Positions 42,015 through 51,593 of a stretch of 64,000 nucleotides of DNA are shown in pieces; within the stretch, counting starts at the first letter, position 1; each line of letters starts with the position of its first letter. The notes under the pieces are model-generated. The model had not been told where the DNA came from, searched no databases, and saw nothing but the letters and a program-made list of their open reading frames with translations. The position numbers and the translations under genes are program-made. Origin of the DNA: an uncultured Erythrobacter sp. (GTDB lineage: Bacteria; Pseudomonadota; Alphaproteobacteria; Sphingomonadales; Sphingomonadaceae); NCBI GenBank assembly GCA_947501215.1, contig CANMUS010000002.1:372001-436000 (forward strand), given 5' to 3'.

Positions 42015-43562
42015 ATGCACCCGATCGTTCACGCGCAGGCGCGCCCCGACCATCCCGCCCTTATCATGGCCTCGAGCGGAGAGACCGTCACATACGGTGA
42101 GCTCGATGCCTATGCCAATCGCTTCGCCCAGCTGATGCGCGCGCGCGGATTGGGCCGCGGCGATCACGTCGCGATCTTGATGGAGAACAGCCCGCATTAT
42201 CTCCAGATGGTCTGGGGGGCGCAGCGCAGCGGCATCATGATGGTGCCGATCTCCACCCGCCTGACCGCGCCGGAGATCTGCTACATCCTGCAGGACAGCG
42301 ATACGAAGCTGCTGCTCACCTCGACCTATTTCGACGACGTGCTCGGCGACATCCGCGGCGAGTGCCCGGATATCCCCATGCTGATTGCTGGCGGCAAAGG
42401 CGACGAGAGACTGGAGGATGCGCTCGCAGCCCAGCCCGCAGAGCCGATCGCGGACCAGTTGCCCGGGCAGTACATGCTTTATTCCAGCGGCACGACCGGG
42501 CGGCCCAAGGGTGTGCGACCCGCGCCTCCGGCGGATGACGACATCCAGGCGGTGAACCCGCTCGTCGGCCTGGCAGTGATGGGGGCAGGCATGCCGGCCG
42601 ATGGATCGATGGTCTATCTTTCGCCCGCGCCGCTCTATCACGCCGCCCCGCTCGGCTGGTGCACCACCGCGCATCGCCTCGGCGGCACGGTCGTGGTGAT
42701 GGAGAAATTCGATCCCGAAAGCGCGCTAGCGACGATCGAGAAATACAAGGTGACCGACAGCCAGTGGGTGCCGACGCATTTCGTCCGCATGCTCAAGCTC
42801 GATCCATCGGTTCGCACGAAATACGATCTGTCGAGCCACCAGCGCGCGCTCCACGCGGCAGCACCTTGCCCGGTCCCGATCAAGCGCGAGATGATCGAAT
42901 GGTGGGGACCGATCATCAACGAATATTACGCCGGGTCCGAAGGCATCGGCATGACGCTGATCAAGGCGGAAGACTGGCTCGACCATCCCGGCAGCGTCGG
43001 CAAGGCGATCCACGGCACACTGCATGTCTGCGACGAGAACGGCGAGGAAGTGCCTGCCGGACAGGACGGGCTGCTTTACTTCGAAAACGACCTCATCCCG
43101 ACCTATCACAACGACCCGGAGAAGACGCGCGAGGCGATGCATCCTAAGGGCTGGATGACGCTGGGCGATATCGGCCACGTGGACGAGGATGGCTATCTCT
43201 ACCTCACCGACCGCAAGAGCCACATGATCATCAGCGGCGGGGTGAATATCTATCCGCAGGAGATCGAAAACCTGCTCGTCACACATGACAAGGTGATGGA
43301 CGCTGCCGTGATCGGCGCCCCCTGCCCCGATTTCGGCGAGAAGGTCGTCGCCGTGGTACAGCCGATGGATATGGGCGAGGCCGGCGACGAGCTCGAGACG
43401 GAGCTGCGCGATTTCCTCGCGCCCAGCCTCGCCAAGATCAAGATGCCCAAGCTGTTCGACTTCCGCCCCGACCTGCCGCGCGAGGCGAATGGCAAGCTCT
43501 ACAAGCGCGAGCTGCGCGACGAGTACCAACGCAAGGCCGAAGAACAGACGGAGCAGGCGTGA
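42015..43562 (+). CDS. Acyl-CoA synthetase (AMP-forming)
   Basis: About 515 residues from ATG 42015 with AGAGGAAG upstream. It belongs to the ANL superfamily: P-loop YSSGTTGRPKGV, EYYAGSEGIG, GDIGHVDEDGYLYLTDRKSHMIISGG and the catalytic Lys in PREANGKLYKREL. It activates a carboxylic acid to its CoA thioester. Its stop overlaps the P450 start (TGATG), so the two genes are coupled and probably act on the same acid, such as a steroid or terpenoid side chain or a fatty acid; the substrate is not evident. Confidence 0.88.
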   Translation: MHPIVHAQARPDHPALIMASSGETVTYGELDAYANRFAQLMRARGLGRGDHVAILMENSPHYLQMVWGAQRSGIMMVPISTRLTAPEICYILQDSDTKLLLTSTYFDDVLGDIRGECPDIPMLIAGGKGDERLEDALAAQPAEPIADQLPGQYMLYSSGTTGRPKGVRPAPPADDDIQAVNPLVGLAVMGAGMPADGSMVYLSPAPLYHAAPLGWCTTAHRLGGTVVVMEKFDPESALATIEKYKVTDSQWVPTHFVRMLKLDPSVRTKYDLSSHQRALHAAAPCPVPIKREMIEWWGPIINEYYAGSEGIGMTLIKAEDWLDHPGSVGKAIHGTLHVCDENGEEVPAGQDGLLYFENDLIPTYHNDPEKTREAMHPKGWMTLGDIGHVDEDGYLYLTDRKSHMIISGGVNIYPQEIENLLVTHDKVMDAAVIGAPCPDFGEKVVAVVQPMDMGEAGDELETELRDFLAPSLAKIKMPKLFDFRPDLPREANGKLYKRELRDEYQRKAEEQTEQA

Positions 43563-44863
43563 TGGCGACCAGGGACCGGCCCACGCTTGACCCCGCCACT
43601 GCCCGGACGGTCATCGATCCGGCCAGCTACGCCGCATGGGATCTGCTGCTCGATACGTTCGACCGCCTGCGCGAGGAAAATCCGGTCGCCTGGGTCGAAT
43701 CGCAGAACGACCATGCCCATCCGCCTTTCTGGCTGGTCACCCGCTATGACGATGTGATGCGCATGTCGAAGGACAATGCGACCTTCCTCAACAACCCGCA
43801 CACGGTGGTCTTCAGCCTGACCGAGGGGATCGAATTCGCCAAGGCGATGACCGGCGGCAGCGAACACCTCGTTGCCAGCCTCGTCACCTTCGACGGCGAT
43901 ACGCACCGTAAATATCGCAAGCTGACGCAGGACTGGTTCATGCCCAAGAACCTGCGCACTGTCGAAGACGAGATTCGCGGGATTGCGCAGGATGCAGTCG
44001 ATCGGCTGATTGCGGCTGGGCCGGAAGCGGATTTCTGCAAGCTCGTCAGCGCGCCCTATCCGCTGCATGTCGTCATGCAGATCATGGGCGTGCCCGAGGA
44101 GGACGAGCCGCGCATGCTGATGCTGACCCAGCAGTTGTTCGGCGGACAGGACGACGATCTCAACCAGTCGGGCATCAAGGATTTGCCGCCCGAGGCCGTC
44201 ACCCAGCTGGTGGCCGGAGCCGTCGCGGATTTCGAAGCCTATTTCGCCAAGCTGACGGCGGAACGGCGGGCTAATCCGACCGACGATGTGGCGAGCACGA
44301 TCGCCAATGCAGTGATCGACGGGGAACCGCTCAACGATCGCGACATGATGGGCTATTACATCATCCTTGCCGCTGCCGGCCACGACACTACCAGCGCCAG
44401 CACGGCGGGCGCCATGCTCGCATTGGCGCAGGACCCCGAGCAATGGGCGCGGGTCAAGGCCGACCGGTCGCTGCTCGGCGGGATCGTCGAGGAAGCCATC
44501 CGCTGGACCACTCCGGTGCAGCATTTCATGCGCACGGCGGCGGAAGACACCGAAGTCGGCGGGCAGGCGATCGCCAAAGGCGACTGGCTGATGATGAACT
44601 ATGTCGCCGCTAACCACGATCCCAGCGTGTTCGCCGATCCGCGCAAGTTCGATGCAGCGCGAAGCCCCAACCGCCACCTCGCCTTCGGGGCCGGCGCGCA
44701 CCAGTGCCTCGGCCTGCATCTCGCCCGGCTGGAGATGCGCATCCTGTTCGAAACCCTGCTCGACCGGATCGACAGCATCGAACTGGCAGGCGAACCGGCA
44801 CGGTCGAAATCGACTTTCGTCGGCGGTTTGAAGACGCTGCCGCTGCGCTTCACCGCCGCCTGA
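43562..44863 (+). CDS. Cytochrome P450, class I bacterial type
   Basis: The 433-residue protein starts at ATG 43562; a GTG one codon upstream is also possible. P450 landmarks: FWLVTRYDDVMRMSKD, I-helix AAAGHDTTSAST, ExxR in EEAIRWTTPVQHFMRTA, and the heme loop FGAGAHQCLGLHLARLE with the axial Cys. It differs clearly from the CYP153 enzyme in the same window. Coupling with an acyl-CoA synthetase recalls CYP125/CYP142-like side-chain hydroxylases of steroid pathways, but the family cannot be settled by eye. No redox partner is adjacent. Confidence 0.9.
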   Translation: MATRDRPTLDPATARTVIDPASYAAWDLLLDTFDRLREENPVAWVESQNDHAHPPFWLVTRYDDVMRMSKDNATFLNNPHTVVFSLTEGIEFAKAMTGGSEHLVASLVTFDGDTHRKYRKLTQDWFMPKNLRTVEDEIRGIAQDAVDRLIAAGPEADFCKLVSAPYPLHVVMQIMGVPEEDEPRMLMLTQQLFGGQDDDLNQSGIKDLPPEAVTQLVAGAVADFEAYFAKLTAERRANPTDDVASTIANAVIDGEPLNDRDMMGYYIILAAAGHDTTSASTAGAMLALAQDPEQWARVKADRSLLGGIVEEAIRWTTPVQHFMRTAAEDTEVGGQAIAKGDWLMMNYVAANHDPSVFADPRKFDAARSPNRHLAFGAGAHQCLGLHLARLEMRILFETLLDRIDSIELAGEPARSKSTFVGGLKTLPLRFTAA

Positions 44864-45070
44864 AGTCCCGACGCTCGCGGCGGGGTCGCGGTCCAAGTCG
44901 CGCCACAACTCGCGCCCAGTAATCGCGGCGAAAATCGTACGCGCGAATTCCGATTCTCCTCGCCAATTCGCGCGTTTTCTGCTAAGTGTTCCACATGGTT
45001 ACAACAGTAGGACGACGCGCTTTCGGCCCGGTCGGAGACGGGTAGTCCTGCGCATTCGGAAGGGGGTCAC

Positions 45071-45709
45071 ATGACATTGCTCGAACCGCACAACCTGCCC
45101 TTTGCGGCGGCGTTGGTGGTGATGCTCGTCCTGGCCGTCGTCCAGCTGATCGGTGTCGCGGATTTGGGCGATGCGGATCTCGATGCGGGCGGCGATGCCG
45201 ACGGCATGCCGGACGCCAGTATGTTCGACGGGCTGCTTACGCTGCTCGGCATCGGGCGCGTGCCGCTGACCATCTGGCTGGCGCTGTTCCTGTTGCTGTT
45301 CGCCGGCATCGGCCTGTCGATCCAGGAACTTGCGGAAAGCCTCACCGGCAGCCCGCTCTATAGCTGGCTGGCGGCCCTGTTCGCCGGGGTGGCAGCCGTA
45401 CCCGTGACGGGCGTCTTCGCGCGGCCGCTGGGGCATGTGATGCCCAAGGATCACACGACGGCCGTCAGCACGGAAAGCCTCATCGGACGCCGGGCGACGA
45501 TCACCGACGGTGTGGCGCGCGTTAACTCGCCCGCCCGCGCCAAGGTGAAGGACATCCATGGGCAGACCCATCACGTGATGGTGGAGCCGCACGAGGTATC
45601 GTCCGAAATCCACGCCGGTGACGAGGTGCTGCTCGTCCGCCGCGAGGGCAACCAGTTCTATGCGACCGCGCTCGCCGAGCGCCGCCTGTCGCCAACTCAC
45701 AGTTCGTAA
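45071..45709 (+). CDS. yqiJ: YqiJ-like inner-membrane protein with OB-fold domain
   Basis: The 212-residue protein has AAGGGGGTCAC before ATG 45071. Three membrane segments (AAALVVMLVLAVVQLIGV, TIWLALFLLLFAGIGLSI, LAALFAGVAAVPVTGVF) precede a C-terminal OB-fold of the NfeD type (ESLIGRRATITDGVARVN to GDEVLLVRREG). It lies 12 bases before the flotillin gene, matching the conserved YqiJ-YqiK pair, in which the OB-fold protein partners the flotillin at membrane microdomains. Confidence 0.8.
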   Translation: MTLLEPHNLPFAAALVVMLVLAVVQLIGVADLGDADLDAGGDADGMPDASMFDGLLTLLGIGRVPLTIWLALFLLLFAGIGLSIQELAESLTGSPLYSWLAALFAGVAAVPVTGVFARPLGHVMPKDHTTAVSTESLIGRRATITDGVARVNSPARAKVKDIHGQTHHVMVEPHEVSSEIHAGDEVLLVRREGNQFYATALAERRLSPTHSS

Positions 45710-45721
45710 GAAGGAGGGGTA

Positions 45722-47482
45722 ATGGAAAGTATCTTAGGTTTGTCGGTAGTATGGTTCGGCGGTCTCGTCGTCCTCGGACTCATCATTCTCACATTTTTCC
45801 TCAAGATGTACCGCCGGGCATCCAAAGAGACGGCATTCGTGCGGACAGGTGTCGGCGGCGAAAAGGTCGTGATGAACGGGGGAGCACTCGTCTTCCCAAT
45901 CTTTCATGAGACCATGCCGGTGAACATGAACACGCTGGTGCTTTCGGTCATCCGCCGCGACGGCGAAGCGCTCATCACGCTCGACCGCCTGCGGATTGAT
46001 GTGAAGGCGGAATTCTATGTCCGGGTGAAGCCCGATAGCGAGGCTATCGCCATGGCCGCGCAGACGCTCGGCCAGCGCACGATGCAGCCGGAAATGCTGA
46101 AGGACCTGGTCGAGGGCAAGTTCGTCGATGCGCTGCGCTCGGTCGCGGCGGGGATGACCATGAACGAGCTGCACGAACAGCGTGCCGACTTCGTCCAGAA
46201 GGTGCAGCAGGTTTCGTCCAACGATCTCGCCATGAACGGGCTGGAACTGGAGTCGGTCTCGCTGACCGGGCTCGACCAGACCAGCATCGAGCACTTCAAC
46301 GCCAACAACGCCTTCGACGCCGAAGGTCTCACCAAGCTGACCGAGCAGATCGAGGCGCGCAAGAAACTGCGCAACGATATCGAGCAGGATACGCGCGTGC
46401 AGATGGAGGCCAAGAACCTCGAGGCCGATGCGCGCAGCTTCCAGATCAGCCGCGACACCGAATATGCGCGGCTGGAGCAGGAGCGCGAGGTCGAGGTCCG
46501 GCGTGCCGCGCAAAGCTCGGAAATCGCCCGCGAACAGGCCGAGCGGACCCGCGAGGCCGATGCTGCGCGGATCGAGGCGAAGAAGCAGGTCGACGCCCAG
46601 CAGATCGAGGCCGACCGGCTCGTCGAAGAGGCGCGGATCGACCAGCAGCGCGCGCTCGAGATCGCCCGGCAGGAGCAGCAGATCGCGGTCCAGAACAAGT
46701 CCCGCGAGGAAAGCCAGGCCAAGGCCGAAGCCGACGAGGCGCGTGCCAAGGCGGTCGCTGCCGAAGAACAGGTCGCAACCAGCCGCGAAACCGAAATCGC
46801 CGAGCGTCAGAAGCGCATCGAACTGATCGAAGCCTCCAAGCAGGCGGAACGCGATGCGATCAGCGTCCGCGTCGAGGCCGAGGCGGAGAAAGACGCCGCC
46901 ACCAACCGCGCCGAAGCGCTGCGCCTCGAAGCGCAGGGCGAGGCCGAGGCCGAGAAGCTGCGGGCCGAAGCCGCCCGCGTGCGCTTCGAAGTTGAGGCTG
47001 CCGGTCAGCGGGCGATCAACGAGGCGGCGAACATCCTCTCCTCTGACCAGATCAGCCTGCAGACCAAGCTGGCGCTACTCAAGGTCATGCCCGACCTGGT
47101 GCGCGAGAGCGCCAAGCCAATGGAAGCGATCGAGAGCATCAAGATCGTGCAGGTCGACGGCCTCACCAACGGTGGCGGCAAGTCGTCCGGCGGTGCGGGC
47201 GGACCGGGCGGCGGCTCGGGCAACCTCGCGACCGACGCGGTCAGCGCAGCGCTGGCCTACCGCGCGCAGGCCCCGGTCCTCGACGGGCTGATGAAGGAGC
47301 TGGGGCTGGACGGCTCTTCGCTCGACGGGCTGGTGAAGGGTCCGGCGCAGGCCGAGGCTCCCAAGAAGACCCCGCGCCTCGCCGAAGTGCTCGACGACAT
47401 TGCCGAGCAGGTGGAGGAAGTCGACACCAAGCCCGACACATCGGCCAAGCCAAAGAGCGAGCGCGACAAGCCGGACGCCTGA
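45722..47482 (+). CDS. yqiK: Flotillin-like SPFH protein
   Basis: The 586-residue protein has one N-terminal membrane segment (VVWFGGLVVLGLIILTFFL), an SPFH domain (about 30-200: FVRTGVGGEKVVMNGGALVFPIFHETMPVN in pieces), then a very long Glu/Ala/Arg coiled coil (about 220-440) with the EAEAEAEK repeats of flotillins, and a Gly-rich linker plus acidic tail. Flotillins form large oligomeric rings that organise membrane microdomains. It is preceded by the YqiJ partner and followed by a terminator. Confidence 0.9.
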   Translation: MESILGLSVVWFGGLVVLGLIILTFFLKMYRRASKETAFVRTGVGGEKVVMNGGALVFPIFHETMPVNMNTLVLSVIRRDGEALITLDRLRIDVKAEFYVRVKPDSEAIAMAAQTLGQRTMQPEMLKDLVEGKFVDALRSVAAGMTMNELHEQRADFVQKVQQVSSNDLAMNGLELESVSLTGLDQTSIEHFNANNAFDAEGLTKLTEQIEARKKLRNDIEQDTRVQMEAKNLEADARSFQISRDTEYARLEQEREVEVRRAAQSSEIAREQAERTREADAARIEAKKQVDAQQIEADRLVEEARIDQQRALEIARQEQQIAVQNKSREESQAKAEADEARAKAVAAEEQVATSRETEIAERQKRIELIEASKQAERDAISVRVEAEAEKDAATNRAEALRLEAQGEAEAEKLRAEAARVRFEVEAAGQRAINEAANILSSDQISLQTKLALLKVMPDLVRESAKPMEAIESIKIVQVDGLTNGGGKSSGGAGGPGGGSGNLATDAVSAALAYRAQAPVLDGLMKELGLDGSSLDGLVKGPAQAEAPKKTPRLAEVLDDIAEQVEEVDTKPDTSAKPKSERDKPDA

Positions 47483-47505
47483 GCTACGGTAACATCAAAT
47501 ACGAA

Positions 47506-47530
47506 GGGGCGCTTCGGCGCCCCCTTTTGT
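47506..47530 (+). terminator. Rho-independent terminator after yqiK
   Basis: GGGGCGC-TTCG-GCGCCCC hairpin with an ultra-stable tetraloop, followed by CTTTTGTTTG. Confidence 0.9.
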
Positions 47531-47702
47531 TTGCATGCGCTCGAATTCGGGCTGTCCTACAGCCGAAGGCCAGTGCTAGCCGGCAAGTCAATCGCTGGCG
47601 CGACTTCGAAGGGGTGCCCCCCCGGGGGAGGGTCCCCAAAACCCTCGCGGCAAGTCCAAGTAAAAGTGCTTAAACTACAATGGTATAAGGCTGAGCGTCG
47701 TC

Positions 47703-47741
47703 GGGCGACAGGGTGTCGCCTTTGTCGCCCAAGTGTCGCCC
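47703..47741. repeat. TGTCGCC repeat cluster at the 3' end of galU
   Basis: GGGCGACA (47703) is followed by three TGTCGCC copies at 47714, 47723 and 47734, the last running into the galU stop codon. The first copy can form a hairpin with any of the three. It may act as the galU terminator on the minus strand, without a clear T-run. The rest of the intergenic stretch (47531-47702) shows no gene. Confidence 0.5.
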
Positions 47742-48646
47742 TATTCGGCCAGCAACCGCTCGGCCATGGTGCGAATTTCGGCGCCCATGTCATCGCGCTC
47801 CAGCGCCAGCGCCAGCGTCGCTTCGACGAAGCCGGTCTTGCTGCCGCAGTCGAAGCGGCGGCCGGCAAAGGTCACGGCGTGGAAAGCCTGGTTGCCGATC
47901 ATCCGGGCCATGGCATCGGTCAGTTGGATTTCTCCACCCGCGCCCTTTTCCTGGTCTTCCAGCACGCGCATCACTTCGGGCTGGAGGATGTAGCGGCCGG
48001 AGATGATCTTGTTGGACGGCGCATCCGCGACGGGCGGCTTCTCGACCAGGCCGGTAACCTCGGTGAGCGTGTCCGACTTGGTTTCGCCCGGTGCGATCAC
48101 GCCATAGCTGGAAACCTCGTCCTGGGGCACTTCGAGCACCGAGATCAGATTGCCGCCGACTTCGTTGTAGGCGTCGACCATCTGTTTCATGCAGCCGGTC
48201 CCGCCGCCCTTCTGCGCGACCATCAGTTCATCGGGCAGAAGGATGGCGAAGGGCTCGTCGCCAACGATGGCACGGGCGCACCAGATCGCGTGGCCGAGAC
48301 CCAGCGGCACCTGCTGGCGCACGGTGATGATATCGCCCGGCGTCGCGCGTGTCGGGTCGAGCACGGTCATGTCCTTGCCGCGCTCTTCCATGGTCGATTC
48401 AAGCTCGTAGGCGACGTCGAAATGTTCGACGATCGCGGTCTTGCCACGGCCGGTGACGAAAATGATCTGCTCGATCCCCGCCTCGCGCGCCTCGTCCACC
48501 GCATACTGGATCAGCGGGCGGTCGACGATGGGGAGAAGCTCCTTAGGGATGGCCTTGGTCGCGGGAAGGAAGCGAGTGCCCAGGCCGGCGACGGGAAACA
48601 CCGCCTTCCTGATCGGTTTATGCTGCGAAGTTTCGTGGTGGGTCAT
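47741..48646 (-). CDS. galU: UTP-glucose-1-phosphate uridylyltransferase
   Basis: Makes UDP-glucose for exopolysaccharide and glycolipid synthesis. About 301 residues from ATG 48646 (MTHHETSQHKPIRKAVFP). Motifs: nucleotide-binding VFPVAGLGTRFLPATKAIPKE (in two overlapping parts), LPIVDRPLIQYAVDEA, VPLGLGHAIWCA, LPDEL, VEKP and GRYIL. An upstream in-frame TTG at 48682 is less likely. It is divergent from murA, so the two envelope-precursor genes share a promoter region. Confidence 0.94.
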   Translation of the reverse strand: MTHHETSQHKPIRKAVFPVAGLGTRFLPATKAIPKELLPIVDRPLIQYAVDEAREAGIEQIIFVTGRGKTAIVEHFDVAYELESTMEERGKDMTVLDPTRATPGDIITVRQQVPLGLGHAIWCARAIVGDEPFAILLPDELMVAQKGGGTGCMKQMVDAYNEVGGNLISVLEVPQDEVSSYGVIAPGETKSDTLTEVTGLVEKPPVADAPSNKIISGRYILQPEVMRVLEDQEKGAGGEIQLTDAMARMIGNQAFHAVTFAGRRFDCGSKTGFVEATLALALERDDMGAEIRTMAERLLAE

Positions 48647-48774
48647 GGGCGAGGGCGTAGGTCCGCTATCGAAGGGGGTCAATTGCCATAGGTTAAGCGC
48701 GCGGCCCCGCTGGACGCTTTTTGTAACAACGGTGTGACGCTTGCCAGCAGCGCGCGTGCGACTAAGGAGACGGC

Positions 48775-50058
48775 ATGGACAAACTGATCGTACGCGGCGG
48801 CAATCGCCTTTCCGGGACCATTCCCATTTCGGGCGCGAAAAATGCCGCGCTCACGCTGATACCCTGTGCACTGCTGACCGAAGAGGCGGTGACCCTGCGC
48901 AACCTGCCGCGGCTGGCGGATATCGATGGCTTCCAGCATCTGATGACGCAATTCGGCGTCAGCCACACGATTCCCGGCAAGCGGCCGGAGGAATTCGGGC
49001 GGAACGTCACGCTGGAGGCCATGCGCATCACCAGCTCGGTCGCGCCTTACGATCTCGTGCGCAAGATGCGCGCCTCGATCCTCGTACTAGGCCCGCTGCT
49101 GGCGCGCACCGGCGAAGCGACGGTTTCGCTACCCGGCGGCTGCGCCATCGGCAACCGGCCGATCGACCTGCACCTGAAGGCGCTGGAAGCGTTCGGCGCG
49201 CAGATCGAACTGGCGCAAGGCTACGTGAAGGCCAGTGCACCCGATAGCGGCCTGCCGGGCGGTGATTTCGATTTCCCGGTGGTGTCGGTCGGTGCGACCG
49301 AGAATGCGGTGATGGCCGCGGTACTGTGCAATGGCACCAGCGTGCTGCGCAATGCCGCGCGCGAACCGGAAATCGTCGACCTGTGCAATCTGCTCACCGC
49401 CATGGGTGCGGAGATCGAGGGGGTGGGTACATCCGAACTGACGATCCACGGCGTGAAGAAGCTCCACGGGGCGACTTATCGCGTCATGCCCGACCGGATC
49501 GAAGCCGGGTCCTACGCCTGCGCCGCAGCGATCACGGGCGGCGAGGTGATGCTGCAAGGCGCGGATGCGGGCGACATGGGCTCGACGTTGCATGCCTTGC
49601 GTAACATCGGTGTCGAGGTCGAAACCGAGAAGGATGGCGTGAAAATCGCCGCCAACGGACCGCTCAAGGCCCACAATCTCACAACGGCGCCTTTCCCGGG
49701 CCTGGCAACCGACATGCAGGCGCAGCTGATGAGCCTGTTGTGCAAGGCCGAAGGTACCAGCATTCTCAAGGAAACGATCTTTGAGAATCGCTTCATGCAT
49801 GTGCCCGAACTGGCCCGGATGGGCGCGGATATCGAAACCGAAGGACGCACCGCGATCGTGCGCGGTCCCTGCGAGCTGACCGGGGCGGAAGTCATGGCGA
49901 CGGACTTGCGCGCTTCGATGAGCCTGGTGATCGCCGGGCTGGCAGCACAGGGTGAGACGACGGTCCGTCGCCTCTACCACCTCGACCGCGGTTACGAGCG
50001 GCTTGAGGAAAAACTCCAGCTGGTCGGCGCTGATATCGAACGTGTGGGCGACGACTGA
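48775..50058 (+). CDS. murA: UDP-N-acetylglucosamine 1-carboxyvinyltransferase
   Basis: First committed step of peptidoglycan synthesis, transferring enolpyruvate from PEP to UDP-GlcNAc. The 427-residue protein has AAGGAG before ATG 48775, the Lys22 region [12 protein letters not shown], the active-site Cys123 in [15 protein letters not shown] (so fosfomycin-sensitive type), [18 protein letters not shown], and the C-terminal [14 protein letters not shown]. Length is standard. Confidence 0.96.
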   Translation: MDKLIVRGGNRLSGTIPISGAKNAALTLIPCALLTEEAVTLRNLPRLADIDGFQHLMTQFGVSHTIPGKRPEEFGRNVTLEAMRITSSVAPYDLVRKMRASILVLGPLLARTGEATVSLPGGCAIGNRPIDLHLKALEAFGAQIELAQGYVKASAPDSGLPGGDFDFPVVSVGATENAVMAAVLCNGTSVLRNAAREPEIVDLCNLLTAMGAEIEGVGTSELTIHGVKKLHGATYRVMPDRIEAGSYACAAAITGGEVMLQGADAGDMGSTLHALRNIGVEVETEKDGVKIAANGPLKAHNLTTAPFPGLATDMQAQLMSLLCKAEGTSILKETIFENRFMHVPELARMGADIETEGRTAIVRGPCELTGAEVMATDLRASMSLVIAGLAAQGETTVRRLYHLDRGYERLEEKLQLVGADIERVGDD

Positions 50059-50128
50059 GCACAACCTCAGGACCTTTCCCGCCGCGCGCTCGTTGTTTTG
50101 GGGTAACCCAATTCAAGGAGTCGTAATC

Positions 50129-50353
50129 ATGTTGCTCAAGCTTCTCGCCCTCGGCGGCCTCGGCTATGCCGGATATCGCTATTACGAAAAGATTCGTGTC
50201 GATGAAAACGGCGTCGCATTTGCCGGCGGCGAACCGGAAGGCTCGTTTCGCAATGCCGGGTCAGCGTCGACCGCCTCGCACGACCGGATGAGTTCGACCG
50301 ACGAAGCGCTCGACGAGACATATCCGGCAAGCGATGCCACCGCGAAGTACTGA
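50129..50353 (+). CDS. Small membrane-anchored protein, unknown function
   Basis: The 74-residue protein starts at ATG 50129 with AAGGAG 8 bases upstream. A short hydrophobic N-terminus (LLKLLALGGLGYAGYRYY) is probably a membrane anchor; the rest is polar with a DETYPASDATAKY ending. It follows murA by about 70 bases on the same strand. The strong ribosome binding site and clean frame argue that it is real. Confidence 0.6.
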   Translation: MLLKLLALGGLGYAGYRYYEKIRVDENGVAFAGGEPEGSFRNAGSASTASHDRMSSTDEALDETYPASDATAKY

Positions 50354-50374
50354 CGCGGCACGATCAGTTTCCGG

Positions 50375-50644
50375 CTAGTTGCCGGACGGAAGAGCGGCAG
50401 GAGCGATCCAGCCGCTTTTTTCGTGGGTGACCAGCCAGATCCGGATCGCACCGGCGAGGCCGGGTGGATTGTCGGCCTGAATACGCTCGGCGTCGATCTC
50501 CGCGACCAGCGCATTGATCGACTGCGCGCGGGCATACGCCGCCTTGCCAAGCATTTCCCAGAACAGCGGCTCGAGACTGATCGACGTACGATGCCCGGCG
50601 ATGCGGACGGAGTATTTCTTCGGCGGATGGTAAGGGGGAATCAT
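50375..50644 (-). CDS. Ribbon-helix-helix domain protein
   Basis: 89 residues from ATG 50644 (MIPPYHPPKKYSVRIAGHRT), chosen for the AGGGGAG sequence just upstream. It matches the RHH_4 family: YSVRIAGHRTSISLEPLFWEML, then RAQSINALVAEIDAER and a Trp-containing C-terminus (AIRIWLVTHE). Members are small alphaproteobacterial DNA-binding proteins of unknown regulon. It is convergent with the small membrane protein gene. Confidence 0.75.
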   Translation of the reverse strand: MIPPYHPPKKYSVRIAGHRTSISLEPLFWEMLGKAAYARAQSINALVAEIDAERIQADNPPGLAGAIRIWLVTHEKSGWIAPAALPSGN

Positions 50645-50736
50645 CGCGCTCCCCTTACAAACCACGAGCCCCCGCGCCCACGAAATTTTTGGCTAGGGTG
50701 GCCAGCGGTGGCACCCGGTTCGCAGGTTCGCGGCGC

Positions 50737-51462
50737 TTAATACATATGCTGCCCGCCGTTGATGCTCATCGTCGAGCCGGTGACGAATTCGGCATGCTCG
50801 GAGCACAGGAAGCTCACGCCGCGCGCGATCTCGCTCGCCTTGCCGAGGCGGCCGACGGGAATCTTGGCGACAATCTTCTCCAGCACCGGCTCGGGCACGG
50901 CGGCGACCATGTCCGTGTCGATATAGCCCGGAGCGATGGCGTTGACCGTAATGCCGAAGCGCGCGCCTTCCTGCGCCAGCGCCTTGGTGAAGCCGTGGAT
51001 GCCGGACTTGGCGGCGGCATAATTGACCTGGCCGTATTGCCCTGCCTGCCCGTTGATCGAACCGATGTTCACAATGCGCCCCCAGCCGCGCTCCTTCATC
51101 CCGGGAAAGCAAGCCTTGGCCATATTAAAGCATCCGCCAAGGTTTGTACGCATGACTGCGTCCCAATCCTCGTAGCTCATCTTGAGGAGCGTGCCGTCGC
51201 GCGTGATGCCTGCATTGTTGACGACGATGTCGATCGGTCCGTGCTTTTCTTCGACGGTCTTGCACGCGGCTTGCACGGCCTCGTAATCGCCGACGTCGAA
51301 CTTGACCGTCGGGATGCCGGTGTCGTCGGTGAACTTCTTCGCCGCATCGTCATTGCCGGCGTAGTTCGCGATGACGGTGTAGCCACGCTCGTCACGTAGC
51401 CGTTCGCAGATCGCGCGCCCGATTCCGCGCGTTCCTCCGGTTACGATAGCAACACGTCCCAT
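50737..51462 (-). CDS. phaB: Acetoacetyl-CoA reductase (PhaB/FabG-like SDR)
   Basis: 241 residues from ATG 51462 with GGGAGAG upstream. SDR motifs: VAIVTGGTRGIGRAICERL (cofactor), NNAGITRD, GSINGQAGQ with the catalytic Ser, and YAAAK. The GYIDTDMVAAVPEPVLEKIVAKIPVGRLG segment is characteristic of PhaB acetoacetyl-CoA reductases, which feed polyhydroxybutyrate synthesis. No phaA or phaC is adjacent, so a generic 3-oxoacyl reductase role is possible. Confidence 0.87.
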   Translation of the reverse strand: MGRVAIVTGGTRGIGRAICERLRDERGYTVIANYAGNDDAAKKFTDDTGIPTVKFDVGDYEAVQAACKTVEEKHGPIDIVVNNAGITRDGTLLKMSYEDWDAVMRTNLGGCFNMAKACFPGMKERGWGRIVNIGSINGQAGQYGQVNYAAAKSGIHGFTKALAQEGARFGITVNAIAPGYIDTDMVAAVPEPVLEKIVAKIPVGRLGKASEIARGVSFLCSEHAEFVTGSTMSINGGQHMY

Positions 51463-51593
51463 ATTTCGCTCTCCCAAGCTTTCCGTAGCGTTTGCAACGG
51501 TCTTGGCAGAGAATCGATAGCACGCAAAGCCATTCGGCGGCGCGAGGGCTCCGAACAATCGTATTCAATCTGTTGGGGAGGGCTAAAGCCCGA

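Noticed and set aside
44999..45700. A 233-codon minus-strand frame opposite yqiJ
   Set aside because: Antisense to a gene with clear membrane segments, an OB-fold and a conserved YqiK neighbour; no independent support.
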